A model generated the notes under the pieces. The model worked only from the letters and a program-made list of their open reading frames with translations. It was not told where the DNA came from and searched no databases. From positions 372,001 to 436,000 of the forward strand of contig JAJTUP010000038.1 in the NCBI GenBank assembly GCA_021399435.1: a stretch of 64,000 nt of DNA. The letters are read 5' to 3'. Below are positions 34,769-46,002 of this stretch, piece by piece. Every line of letters starts with the position of its first letter. The stretch's first letter is position 1. The DNA is from Diaporthe sp. PMI_573 (taxonomy: Eukaryota > Ascomycota > Sordariomycetes > Diaporthales > Diaporthaceae). The position numbers were made by a program, and so were the translations under genes.

Positions 34769-35578
34769 CTAGCGTTTCTCGCGCTTCTTTCCTTTCCCCT
34801 TCCCCACAATGGCTTGTTGCCACCCACCCTGCTTACGAGGACGCTTAAAGGGCTCATGAGAACGGGACGCCTCCGCCTCTTGTAAGAAGCCCGGTGCGTA
34901 CACGGATGTCTCCATAGCCTCGTCTGCTTTGTTGCTTTGGCGTGCCTCGTCCCACGCCTTTGCCATTTCCAGCTCATAGTCTTCCTGTCGCTTTTCCTCC
35001 ACTTTAGCTTTGACATATGCGTCCCAGTACTCGGTGTACTCCTGCAAAGCCGCGGAGAGGACCCAGTACGAGCTGTTGAATGGTCCTCGATTTGTCTCTT
35101 CTTCATGTCGGCGTCGTGCATCATCTATGTGTTCCTTGATCAACCGCAACTCCCTCTCGTTCAGGACGCCCACGTATTGCCATTGGTCGCGTTTGGTCTC
35201 GAAATCCGCGCTCATGTTCGTAGCGGACCAGAGCCGGTCACCGTTCTCCGCGTAGGTGTTTTCGCAAGAGTCGCAGTAGACGTAGAGTTCGGGATTGATG
35301 AGTGCCTCCCAACTCGGCGGATCACAAAAAATGTCTGATTCCACCCCCCGTGCGTGTCTCGCCGCAAGCTCAGCATTACGACACGCCTCGAACACGGTGT
35401 GCCTAGTCCAGTCATCACCTGGCGCTCTGATCTTGTAGGGGTGCTTGCAATATGCATGGGCCTGGTATCTATCATGTGTACTCATGGTCAGTGGAAGCAA
35501 AGCCCTGGGCATATCTCTCGATGCATCAAATGCAGAAGAGACAAGCCTTAACATGCTCACTTACTTCTGGACACACAT
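34769..35578 (-). CDS. Uncharacterised Cys-containing protein with a 14-base first exon
   Basis: Two exons: 35565-35578 (encoding MCVQ and two bases of the next codon) and 34769-35468, joined over a 96-base intron with a perfect GTAAGT donor, a CACTGAC branch and a GATAG acceptor; 237 residues. A start at MC followed within about ten residues by another Cys is common in a widespread group of fungal proteins of unknown function, and supports this start over the in-frame ATG inside the intron. The N-terminal third has Cys at about 2, 12, 36 and 55, then YVYCDSCENTY, possibly metal-binding. The middle (about 110-190) is charged and helical, rich in Glu, Arg and Lys and coiled-coil-like, and the C-terminus is a strongly basic tail (KGKGKKREKR) suggesting nuclear or nucleic-acid contact. 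I do not recognise a named family. Confidence 0.72.
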
Positions 35579-36385
35579 GATCACAGGATTATAATTGTGT
35601 TTGAGGCCAATTTCAGGGTGTATGACTCTTCTCAATTATTTGTTGATTCAGGAGATGCAGGCTTATGAGAGCCCATCTATTGCCTGAGTTCTATTGGAAA
35701 CTCGACGAATTTATACTCCGGCGGCGAGACAAGTAACAAAATGTACGTAGTGATTTACTTCTTTGTAGTGACATTACAATGTAGTTTTTCTATGGTGGCT
35801 CATGACTTCCTGTGACTTGAGACCAGTAGAGAATGTGCTGAATTGCAACATAGAGTGATGTGTGGCCATATTCACTATCCTTTCATCGTAATATTCGACA
35901 CCATCGTACTCTCATTCACTTCTTTAGCTCTAAAACATGTCCTGGTTGATCACAGGACGAAGTTCACTTATGAGCCCAACACGCTGGTCGTAGGACGTTC
36001 TGCTCATTCAAGTTGGTGACCCATATCGACAGCCCTATCGATGAGGCACCGTCTTTTATCTCAGACTGTGTTCTCTACAAGAGTCGTGGTGGTGAATGTC
36101 TGGGAACATATACACACAGACAGCCCAGGTGTAGTCGAAATCAATCACTTGTGTGACCACAGGCTGGCTAAAGTCATCCACATGCTCATTACATACTTGT
36201 TGAACATTTAATCACTGTACCAGAGCAGCATCCGCATGTGTATCACAGCATTTGCTAAACACTCAATCACTGGAACAGAAGAGAGTGGATTCAGTCACGT
36301 CTGTGTATTACTTTGGATGATTCGCATTACTATTATATTATTCATCATCATCGATCATGACCAAGAAAATCAACCTCTCCAGACT
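35579..36385. other. Gene-free AT-rich stretch
   Basis: An 807-base gap between two minus-strand genes. No coding frame is visible. The short near-repeat AATCACTG(T/G)(A)AC(C)AGA occurs around 36210 and 36264. It must include the promoter of the preceding Cys-containing gene. Confidence 0.3.
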
Positions 36386-37588
36386 TTACAACCAGCACCT
36401 GCGAGCCAAAGCTACCTTATCTTTCCGGCATACATCTACGGCAGCATCACGTATAGAGTAATCGATCAGCTTTCCTTTCCCAGGCTGTAGAGCCTGGGAA
36501 AAGTTGAAGTCCTCTGGTAGGCTGCTGAAACCCCCAAAGCTCGACCTAACCATAACATCGTTCAAGAGTCCCTCCTTGTTGAACGTAAAGTCGCCTCCAG
36601 GCGAGACCTCACCCGACAGAGGGTTCGTCACGGACGCATACTCCTTCCTGGCGACGTCCAGGCCCACGCCCAGCTGTTTGGCGATGGCACCCACTGAGCA
36701 CCTCGCGTTGGCGGGGTTGATCAGGAACCTGTTGGCGGCGTACATGGATGCCATGAAACGCGTCAGGAGGGCAGACTTGGCTCTGTCGGATAGAGACGAT
36801 TCCCGGATTGTGAAGGCGGAGGAGGTGATGGGGGCGATGTAGTCTGAAACGCGCGCCAGAATATTCGGTGCTTGTCCTGCAGGTAGGGACTGGCCCTGAA
36901 CCGTGAATGGATAAGTCAAGATGGTCGCATACACCGGAGTGCCATCGGGTAGGGTGCCATTGATTAGATCAGCATAGCGAGTGTTTGTACCACCGACAGC
37001 CTGGGTGGAGCCTAATGTCAGCCGGCCTCACTTGTCAACTGTTCGTAGCTGAATGGACTGACCGTGAATGAATAGTCGCCGTTGGCAAGTGTCAGACCAG
37101 CCTTTGCTAGGACATATTGCAGCAAGAAGGAGTATCCACTCAAAGGCGAATCGACAATGATGGGTTTGCCCTTGAGCTGAGACAAGTTTGTAATGGATGG
37201 AACCGAGGCGATCACTAGGTCTGGGCCCTGGTCAAGCTGCCCAAGGACTGTGACGCTCTGGTTTTGGTTAAATCGATAGTTCAAGGCATTGTCAACAGTG
37301 GCAGTGAGGATGTCGTATTGCCCGTTCAAGATCGAGTTGAAAGCATCCGTGCTGCTGGCGACCTGGTTAAATGTGACGTTGAGGCCATTGGCTGTGAAGA
37401 AACCAAGCTGATTCGCAACCGAAAAAGTCGCGGTCGCAGTACTGATGTCTCCTCAGTCAGTGTCTGTGTACCTGCCTGGTGCGGGAGGGGCAAGACCGTT
37501 CGGGGACATACAAAGCTCCGTATTGCACATTTTGCAGTGCAGCAGCAGCGGTCACGAGGAGCGGAATCGGTGTAGCGGAAAGCCTCAT
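36386..37588 (-). CDS. NMT1/THI5-SsuA-like substrate-binding family protein
   Basis: Three exons: 37512-37588, 37063-37441 and 36386-37000, with introns of 70 bases (GTATGT donor, CTGAC branch) and 62 bases (GTCAGT donor, CTGAC branch); 356 residues and the frame closes. The N-terminus (MRLSATPIPLLVTAAAAL) looks like a signal peptide. The body has the type-II periplasmic-binding-protein order: LGFFTANGLNVTFNQVASSTDAF, NGQYDILTATVDNALNYR, GPDLVIASVPSITNLSQLKGKPIIVDSPLSGYSFLLQYVLAKAGL, then VGGTNTRYADLINGTLPDG. This is the NMT1/THI5-like fold of bacterial sulfonate, nitrate and thiamine-precursor binding proteins, which fungi also possess as standalone proteins. Yeast THI5 makes the thiamine pyrimidine but has a His and Cys-rich active site not evident here, so I infer ligand binding rather than thiamine synthesis. 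Confidence 0.83.
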
Positions 37589-39266
37589 GGTCGCAACAAA
37601 AAATCTGTCTCCTAGGGCAAAATGGATGTTTTACGAAAGAAGAAGTACTAGGTCTGTCGGTCAAGAATGCGATTCTCTAGGGGACATCAACAAGTTCGGT
37701 CCAATGCCCCTTGAACCGTGGCATCAGATAGACAGGGGGGCTGGACGATGTCACACTATGCGGAGACTACTAGACGCTCCCCTTCGACTGGCCTGACTAG
37801 TTGTTGTTCTGGAGATATGAGTGTGGCAACCCAGATAGAATGGACTAGTGAGCCCGATAGGCCTTTGAAAGTAAGTCGACGGTAGGCAAAACTGCCTGAG
37901 GTCGAAAATGAGAGTATTCGTGGCCACTGTTGAAGGCGATGAGTCGCCTCTTCTCTCATCCTAGCATGCCGGCCTGCATCCTCCCCACTTGTTGAGCGCC
38001 ACTAATTATGAAGCTTTCATGGGCTCAACCAACGGGTAAATGGCGGCAATTCTGGAAGGATCCGGCCCTTGTCAGGCTTTCCTCAATTAAGCTTTACGCA
38101 ATTACTCCACCACGAATTCAAGTCTCTCTCCACTACGACCCTCAAGCCGGATCGATTTCAGTGCGTTCTCTGTCAACACTTTCACATACGATGGAGTTCC
38201 ATTTCCCCGGATTCAGATCTCTGTGATGATCGGTTTGTGCGTCTTTGGAAGCCAAGCGCAGAAAATGGTGAGATCATTGGAGATCTGACATATCATCTGA
38301 GCACCAGCTCATGATCCTGTGGGCAAATCTCGCGGCGGGTCGGCCCCTGATCCTTACCCGGCCGCTAGAATGCTTAATCTTCAGGGGTCGCAGATAGTGT
38401 TGATGAACTACAAGCCCTTCGGGCTCTCCCAGGAGGATGGTAAAGCCGCGACTCTGCTTCCTAGTCGGGACAAGCGGATCTCGCAACATTCCCAGTGTCA
38501 AGGCATTGAAACAGGTAGTCGAACCTTAGAGATCGGCACAGCCTATTTGGTGGGTCGCATCTGGGGACCGACCAGACGAGGTTCGTCTGAAGGAAGAGAG
38601 CTGAGCGGTGGAAGAACCTCCGCAGGATATTAGGGCCACGTGGGGGTGCTACGAGGGCAGGGGAAGGGCTTTCCAGCCCCCTGGGATTTCCCGTGATGGC
38701 TCATTCGAGGGCTTGAATCCAGGTGGCACTAACAAGGGAGACGCATGAGGGCTCGCCAACTGTTGGGTCTTGTCTGGCGTACCAGCTTTCTCGCCGTTGA
38801 TCACGCTGGCAATGGTGACGACTGCATCTCAAAGAGATGCTGTAAACGCAACCAAGACTTGAAGTGCTTGGGTCTTAGGTTTGAAGTAGTGCTTTAGTTC
38901 TCTTGGCGTCTCCCTTCCACAAGTCCATTGGTCTCGGGAGATGTGCTTCAGCATCTATGAAGTATCAAGGGGACGAACCGTAGTGAGCTTTCAAGGTCAC
39001 CATGGTGTAGGTCCTGCGAGTTTCACTGTATGCCGATGCAGGGGCTTTCTACAGCCTGCAGGTGGTGGCTGATGCATTTGACTAAATGTCCGTTCTGGTA
39101 AACTCTGAAATGTGGCCCCAGGGCTTGAAATCCGTACATGTAGTCGGGCCCCTAGGTGCTCGAGAGACTAGGCCCTGAGAAACATATTAACCGCTCCTCC
39201 CGCAACGGGGTCTCGGGACGGCCCCGACGTTGATGCTAACTTAGCTCTTCCTTCTTGACAATCATA
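37589..39266. other. Gene-free stretch between the NMT1-like and second rhodopsin-like genes
   Basis: This 1.68 kb separates divergent genes and must contain both promoters. About 38320-39230 is noticeably GC-richer and lacks stop-free coding frames of any recognisable family; it does not match rRNA or tRNA structure to my eye. I cannot assign it. Confidence 0.3.
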
Positions 39267-40733
39267 ATGTCGCTGTTTTTCAGAACGAAGCGAGATGCCA
39301 TTGACGACGGCGTGCCAAATCCAAGGGGCGAGATCAACGCCATTCTTTCCATTGCGTTCGCCTGCCTTTCGTTCGTACTTGTCTCTCTCAGGCTTCTTGT
39401 GCGGTGTCTTGTCAATAAGTTGGCTGGCCCGGATGACTACCTGATTGTCGGCTCACTGGTAATCAGCACCAATCGCTTTTCCGGTTCGCCGCACAGACGC
39501 TGATCACATCTTTAGATATTGGCAATCGGCTTGGCTGTGACTTACAATAAAGGTATGTGTATATGTGGCAGTACTATTGCAAACACATGTTACAACCCTC
39601 ACTCTCTTTACATGTCTGACAGCCATCTAGAGGCGGAAAATGGATTCGGCCTCCACACTGACCAAGTCGACAAGCAACACAAGATCGAAGCCTTCAAGGC
39701 AAGTTTTCGGGACTGGCTTCAGAGTTGGTATTCTGAAATACAGCTGACCGACATAGTGGTTCTTCGCAGCCCAAATCATATACAAGATCGCCACTTGTCT
39801 GACGAAACTGTCGATACTTTCCCTCTATCTACGAATATTTCCAAGTCGAAACTTCCGAATATCTACATGGATCACCGGCGCCATCGTTGTTGCATACACT
39901 CTAGCAGCCTGCCTTGTCACAGTCTTTTCATGCAACCCAATCTATAAAGCTTGGGACAAGAAAGCTGAAGGAGAATGTGTAGACATAATCAAAGTTTGGT
40001 ATTGTATGTCGTCTCCACCCCACTCCATCGTGAAGTATCTACTGATATACTATGTCACCAGCTACTTCGATCATGATCATCATAACGGATGTGATGATCA
40101 TATTACTTCCTCTGAATCAGATTCGGCACCTCCAACTACCACTTTTCCGGAAGATACTCCTATCAGGTATCTTCAGTCTCGGCATCTTCGTCATTGTGTG
40201 TACGATCGTTCGTATGTGCACTGTTTCACCTACAACCACAGCTCAAGATCAGATATGTAAGTATCCGCAGCTGCTCGTCGCCGGCCTTTGCAGGAAATGT
40301 TTTAATGATCATGCCAGATTATCAAGCAACTTCCAACAGTTGGACTTTCCTCGAAGTGAATGTTGGTATAATATGTGCTTGTGAGTCACCAGGTCCTATT
40401 TGTCGTTTGCCGAAGCAAATGGGTCGAAGGAGATATTTCCGTCTTGTGCTTTCATGTATCACACCTCCAGGTAATGCTGACTTCTACCTCCCATCAGGTC
40501 TCCCTGTCCTCAGGATGCCCATCGGGAAACTACTATCTCCGTTTAGGACCAACAGAACTACAGGAACAGGCAGCAGAAGCCATACACATGATCACCAGCT
40601 GAGGACCATCGGCAAGGTGCCTTCTAGAGGGACAACGAAGAATTTGAGGCATGAGCATGACGATGGTAGTTATGAAGAGCTTATCGAGCCAGTTGATGGC
40701 TCGAAAAAGCTCAGCGACTTCAATCGCGTGTAA
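39267..40733 (+). CDS. Fungal rhodopsin-like seven-helix integral membrane protein (second copy)
   Basis: Seven exons: 39267-39458, 39516-39552, 39631-39698, 39757-40003, 40062-40256, 40327-40380 and 40498-40733 (342 residues, frame closes). Family landmarks fall at the expected places: NAILSIAFACLSFVLVSLRLLVR (helix 1), GPDDYLIVGSL, ENGFGLH, WFFAAQIIYKIATCLTKLSILSLYLRIF, VFSCNPIYKAWDKKAEGECV with the conserved Cys, TSIMIIITDVMIILLPL, and EVNVGIICACLPVLRMPIGK in the last helix. A short charged tail follows. The third intron is GC-AG (GCAAGT donor). It is a membrane protein of unknown ligand, related to but clearly diverged from the protein at 6.4-8.0 kb. It lies upstream of the FAD monooxygenase on the same strand. 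Confidence 0.88.
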
Positions 40734-41364
40734 CAGCCTAAGCGTGAATACTGTACGATATGATATGTATATTTCCTCTTTCAAGACACAATCTACTATC
40801 TATATTGTTACAGCTAAGATTTATGCATTGCGAAATGCACGTCTACCTAGGTGTTTCTGTCAGGTAAGGGCTGGAGCTGACAATATGGATTGAGTTTTGT
40901 TCTCTGGCTTGGTACTTTGGCTTTGACATGAAGCTCGACTACCGCTGGCAAATCCAGTGTGCCGGCTAGAAGACCAGAATATCCAACCGTCAGATTGGAC
41001 CTTGATAGCGGTGTATAAGTGCCGTGCCGTCACAGGCTTGTGGCACAAAAAATGTACGATTCCGCGAAGAGCTGACTGATGCTTGGTACTAGTTACTTCC
41101 ATTCCATACAATTGACTGCGGACGGTGGTTATCACACTGCAAGGTCACCCAGCCGATCCATGCACAAAAGTGAATGGAATTGACACTGCCGATTCACCTT
41201 GCGGGCTGGGAGAATCACTCACCAAGGGAATTGAATGTTTGCAGATTCCCTAAACCCACCTGCCAAAAGAAAAGCGGCTCGAATAAGACCTGGCAACCTT
41301 GGAACGAGCCATATCATTACTCAGATCGGGAGACAACATTGAAGAACAACATCCCACCTTCACG
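40734..41364. promoter_or_regulatory. Intergenic region upstream of FAD monooxygenase
   Basis: These 631 bases hold the 3' end of the rhodopsin-like gene and the promoter of the following same-strand gene. No other gene is visible. Confidence 0.35.
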
Positions 41365-43367
41365 ATGGCCAACATGAAATATTCCAAGCGGCTTCTGAAA
41401 CGGGTCCAGAATGCCTATAAGAGACAAGATTCAGATCCCTCGGGATCAAGACCACCCAGCAAAGAATACCAAAGGGTCGACTCCAGCCCCAACAGACATC
41501 TCGGAGCCGTCTCGCTCGACACAAACATGAGCAGAATTGATAAACTCGATCCAGTCCTCATCAACATCGGCCCTCAGATGACAATCGGCGACGATGAGAG
41601 GTGGATGATTCCATTTGAACCAGCAAGTCCCCCTTCCTTTGTCGACACGCCAGACAGCATCCCGCTGTTGAATCCCCACCATTTCAGGCCAGACCCAGCA
41701 GCGATGAGGACCACCAACCACGGCCGGGTTCAGAACCAATCTCCCACAAAAGCCCAGCTCAGCCAACCCGCTCCGTTCCGCGTGATAATAGTCGGAGGCG
41801 GCCCCACGGGCCTAGTCCTAGCCCACGCCCTCCACCAGGCAGGGATAGAATACATCCTCCTCGAGCTCTCGCCAACGATCCCAACCACCCCGGGCCCCGA
41901 GACCGAAGACGACAGCGGAATCACCAGCCTCCTCCTCTGGCCCAACTCAGCCCGTATCCTCGACCAGCTAAGCCTGCTGCGCCAGACATGCAAGCTCGCA
42001 TGTCCCGTGCGGACTAGGCAGACCTATCTCGCAGACGGCACACCATGCTCCCCAGGCGACGCCGACGTCTTTGCCCGCGCGCGTCACGACCACGGACGGC
42101 CCTGCATGCTCATTGACCGCACCGCCCTGCTGCGCCTGCTGTGGGAGTCCCTGCCAGGCCGCGAGGCGCGGGTGCGCATGGGGAGGGAGGTTGTCTCGAC
42201 AGAGACACACGACGCAGGTGTGCGGGTTGTTTGTGCGGATGGAGCCGTCGAAGAGGGGTCTGTCGTTGTTGGGTGCGATGGGGTGCATGGTGTTGTGCGC
42301 CGGGCTGTTTGTGAGTTGCGGGCTGAGAGGAAGACGAGAAGGGGGTTTGGCCTTGCTAGTCTCGGTGGCGGTGGCAGTGGCAAGGCGGACAGGACCATGG
42401 AGGCGAGGTACTACGGCCTGGTAGGGTCTGCTCCGCTGCTGGATGGGCTCGAGGCGGGCGTCTGTTATGAGACCCGGGGTGATGATTGGGGCACGACCTT
42501 TCAGGTTCTTGCGGGTGATGACACGGCGTGAGTGGTTCCCCAGAAGACACCCTCTCCTACGTCTGACATTACTACTACGACAGCGCGGAAGTGTTGTATC
42601 TCAGTCTTCAGTCTTTTATATCTCAAATCCACTAACTCGGAAGGTATAGACACTTCCTCGTCTACATCCCGCTACACAGACCAACACACAAGCGGACAGA
42701 ATACCCAGCCCAGAACGCAGACTACCTCGCCAGCGCACTGGCAGACCACCCCATCACAGACAAACTCAAATTCGGCGACCTATGGCGGGCCCGACGGTCC
42801 GACAAAATGGTAGACTTCCACGAGGGTATCGCGGAGAAGTGGTACCACGAGCGCATCGTACTAGCAGGCGACACAGCGCACAGCATGACGCCGGTCCTGG
42901 GCCTCGGGGTCAACACGGGGTGGCAGGGCGTGGCGGAGCTGACCAACGGGCTGCGGCGCCTGCTTCTTCTTCTTCTTCATCACTTGCCCAGCTGCGGCCC
43001 GGACACAGCCAGCATCAAGAGGGTGTTCAAGGCGTACCAGCACGCCCGGGAGGACCACGCCAGGACGGCGGCGCTGGTCTCGTCCTTCTACGCCCGGGCC
43101 ATTGCCCACCAGGGCCGGCTGTCCAGGTTCTGCAACTGGGCTGCGCCTGGTGTCACGGGGGATGTTGCGCTGCTGGATAGGCAGGCTGCGTGGGCGGTCA
43201 GGCAGGGTGTTACTTTGGAGTTTGTGGGGGAGAGGCACTTCAAGGAGGGCAGGTTGAAGTGGGCCAACCCGCGGCGCAGGATTGATGCTGCTTCTGCCGA
43301 GGGGCGGCGCAGGGGCGAGACTGTGTGGGTGTATCCGGGCATCCCAATTCGTGTCGGTGCTAACTGA
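41365..43367 (+). CDS. FAD-dependent monooxygenase (PaxM-like/phenol-hydroxylase fold)
   Basis: Exons 41365-42527 and 42650-43367, joined over a 122-base intron (GTGAGT donor, CACTAAC branch); 626 residues. The FAD-binding motif PFRVIIVGGGPTGLVLAHAL begins only at about residue 136. Further landmarks are LLLWPNSARILDQLSLL, the DR-type region CMLIDRTALLRLL, VVGCDGVHGVVRRAV (the DG motif) and GDTAHSMTPVLGLGVNTGWQGVAEL, the second FAD motif. Members hydroxylate or epoxidise aromatic, indole-diterpene or meroterpenoid substrates with NAD(P)H and oxygen. The first 135 residues are hydrophilic, Ser/Pro-rich and probably disordered, an unusual extension. Translation could also begin at an upstream in-frame ATG at 41299. 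The substrate is unknown and no terpene or polyketide synthase is in the window. Confidence 0.87.
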
Positions 43368-46002
43368 GTGCTATCAACTGGTGTTCTTTACGAGTTGGGA
43401 TGGGTGGCTTGGAGGAAAGGTTCACGAGTCCGGGGCATCAGCTGTGACGGAAGACGGCTAATAGAGTGACAGCTCCTGCATTAGACCACATATTGTTCAT
43501 AGAGCTTTGCAGGAATGACACTCGTACACAGGTCCAAGAGATCAGGCAGGGTAACAAACCTCAGCCTCATCGTATCTGCTGCGCTTCGGGGGAAACGTTG
43601 GATCTCACAAGCGCGTGATGTGGTTGTGTGGCTTGGCTCACGCATCGCAGACCATCTTCCCCCTCCAGCATGGCTCAGCATTTACGACATGTCAGACAAT
43701 CACCAGACATGTCTGCGGCCTCTCAAAGCCACATCCAAAAATCCCTGACATCGATGACGTTGGAATTGCCAAAAGATCAAGCCATGTCCGCTAACCTGCT
43801 GTTAGTCGCCCAGAGACTAAGAAAGGAAGAAAGAAAAAAGGGCGAATCGAGGGTTTCTGAAAGCGGCCCCCCGATTCGATTGGGGGTCCATGGCTGGCTT
43901 GGCCCAGCCAATGAGCGCCCTAGGCTGCGCACACATGTGCGGTCGACAGGCCCAGCGAGCCTGGCAAGAGATTGACTCGCACTTCGGAGATCCGGGCTTC
44001 AAGAACGTCAGGATGCGGGATTGCGTTCCTGTTCTGTTTCCTGTTATGCAGCCACCATGAAGATCGCCCCTTGGGTTATGTTGGGACGAACCTGTGCCGA
44101 TGGAAACGCTTTTATTGCGAAATGAAACGTTGGTGGTTCCGGCGTGCCGCGTGCCGCGTGTCGCGAAAGCCCGAGTGTGCATTGGGCACCTGGGGGCACT
44201 TGGGGCATTTGGGTTTAATGTGGATGGAGGGATAAATAAGCGCCGGGCGGGCATGTGAAATGATGGCCCATTTCCGCAAGACTGCCCGGTGGCTGAACTG
44301 ACAAAGCAAGCGGTGGCCAGCTGGGGCCCGATACGGTGGTCATATCCGGGGGGTGCGGGCGCTGGTTTGTTTATGGTTATGGTTATCTGCGGGAAGGCAT
44401 GAGGTGGTGCAATTTTGGCGCAATTTTAAAGGGGGGTTCGGGAAGAGACGCTGGGAAGAATTTAGAGTTGATTGCTTGAAAAGTGGCCACGCAATTGGGC
44501 GGGTAAGCGAACGGATAACTCACAAGAGGAACCCGGGAGGCCGGAACCCCACAACGGCGGCATGTCACCCTTGAAAGCCATGTGTCAAGTGGCATGGATG
44601 CGACTTGGTTGATGTGGATATGGATCTGTGGATTTGGATTTGGGATTCGGGTTTGTATGGGCTGTGGATGTGGATTGTGGATGTGGATGTGGATGTGGAT
44701 GTGTGGTGTGCATGTAGGAGCGGGAGTGGATGCGGGTGGGAGTGCGGGTGCGCAAGAGGCTGCGTGCGAATGCGAATGTGAATGCGAAAGAGGCTCATCA
44801 CAAGAATACGATCCGGTCCAGGCGTGTGAAGCTGAGACCGAGGACGGGTTGTGTTGTGGATGTGTGACCATAGGGCCATGTGGGAATTGGCCCGTGGTCT
44901 AGTTCAGGTGTAGGATGGGTTCTATAGCGTATACGAGAACAATTTAGATTAAATTTCCGTCAGGCTGTCACGCGTGCATAAGGTCGGCTGTCAACCGAGG
45001 GCCCAGGCCAGGCCTGCCTGCCTGGACGTGGGCAGCCCGGCAAGGCATTAGGGCGACAAGGCGAAAGGGCGACAGGCCAGATATGGTTCTGGTCGAGAAG
45101 CTTCCCCCGTGGTGAGACCAAGGGGAAGTCTGTTCCCCAGATTTCGCATTGTTGAACAGGGTGAGACACGTGAGACGGGAGCCTGCCGTGCGGTCAGGCG
45201 GTTAGAGATGTCTGGGGAGTCTCAGGCTCCCAAACAGTGGGCTGTCGTAGGACAGAAGATGAAATGAAGTGATTTAACAAAGCCAGAGAGGAACAAGAGA
45301 GAGAGAAAAGTCAAGGGCCCTCGGGCGAGAGCGACCCCCACAAGGCGCGAGATAGCCATGATAGCCCGGGCTCGAGACCAATCAGCCAAGGCGCCTTCTC
45401 ATGCAAGACATTCCAACAACGCGGAAGACGAGTGCTAGTGTGTGCTGCAATATGAGAGTCGATACGCTAGGCGCAGATATATGCATGCAGAGGAGATATA
45501 CACTAGATACCGTCCTATATATACACACAGGTATTTCCGTACCTCGCTCCTGCATGCCTGGGGGAGGGGGCCTGAGATCAGTACGTACCTGGCACCTGAC
45601 TTTGAGCAGGAGCAGCAGCAACAGTAGCAACTGCAACGGCAGCCACAAATGCAGGACGAAGGCAACCAGGCACAACAGTAGTCCACCTTAGCGTTTGGGC
45701 CCTTTCCCCGTCTGGCAGCCTGGCAGCCTGGCAAAACGTTACCTTCAGTCCCGCTGCACACAAGGAAGGTCCGCCTTCCCTGCTCCAGCCGCTCCACCCT
45801 GCAGTTGTACCTCCCTTTCTCCTTCCACATTACACTCGTCGCCCAACACTCAACTCGCTCCCTCGCTCAATCACTCAACAACACATCACTCCACTCGGAT
45901 GCGTCTCCCTTGATTCACTTCACTCCTCGTCCTCGACGTGCCTGGCATGAATGCACCGACAAGAACAACATCAACAACAACAACGACAACAACAAGCTGA
46001 CC
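43368..46002. other. Gene-free stretch with GGAT-type satellite
   Basis: I see no supportable gene here. The main structure is a (GTGGAT)n array at 44611-44706, whose low-complexity translations (Trp/Met-rich on one strand, His/Ile/Pro-rich on the other) create spurious long frames. Downstream of about 45780 the DNA becomes CT-rich and leads into the kinase upstream region. Confidence 0.35.
44611..44706 (+). repeat. (GTGGAT)n hexanucleotide microsatellite
   Basis: Degenerate GTGGAT and TTGGAT units throughout, with the most regular stretch at about 44662-44702. A further G(T/C)G(A/G)A-type degenerate array continues to about 44790. Confidence 0.8.

Noticed and set aside
38319..39230. GC-richer segment suspected of being a structural RNA or LTR
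   Set aside because: No rRNA or tRNA landmarks, no TG...CA ends with matching partner, no second copy in the window.
44383..44871. 162-codon minus-strand frame rich in His, Ile and Pro
   Set aside because: It is the translation of the GTGGAT microsatellite.
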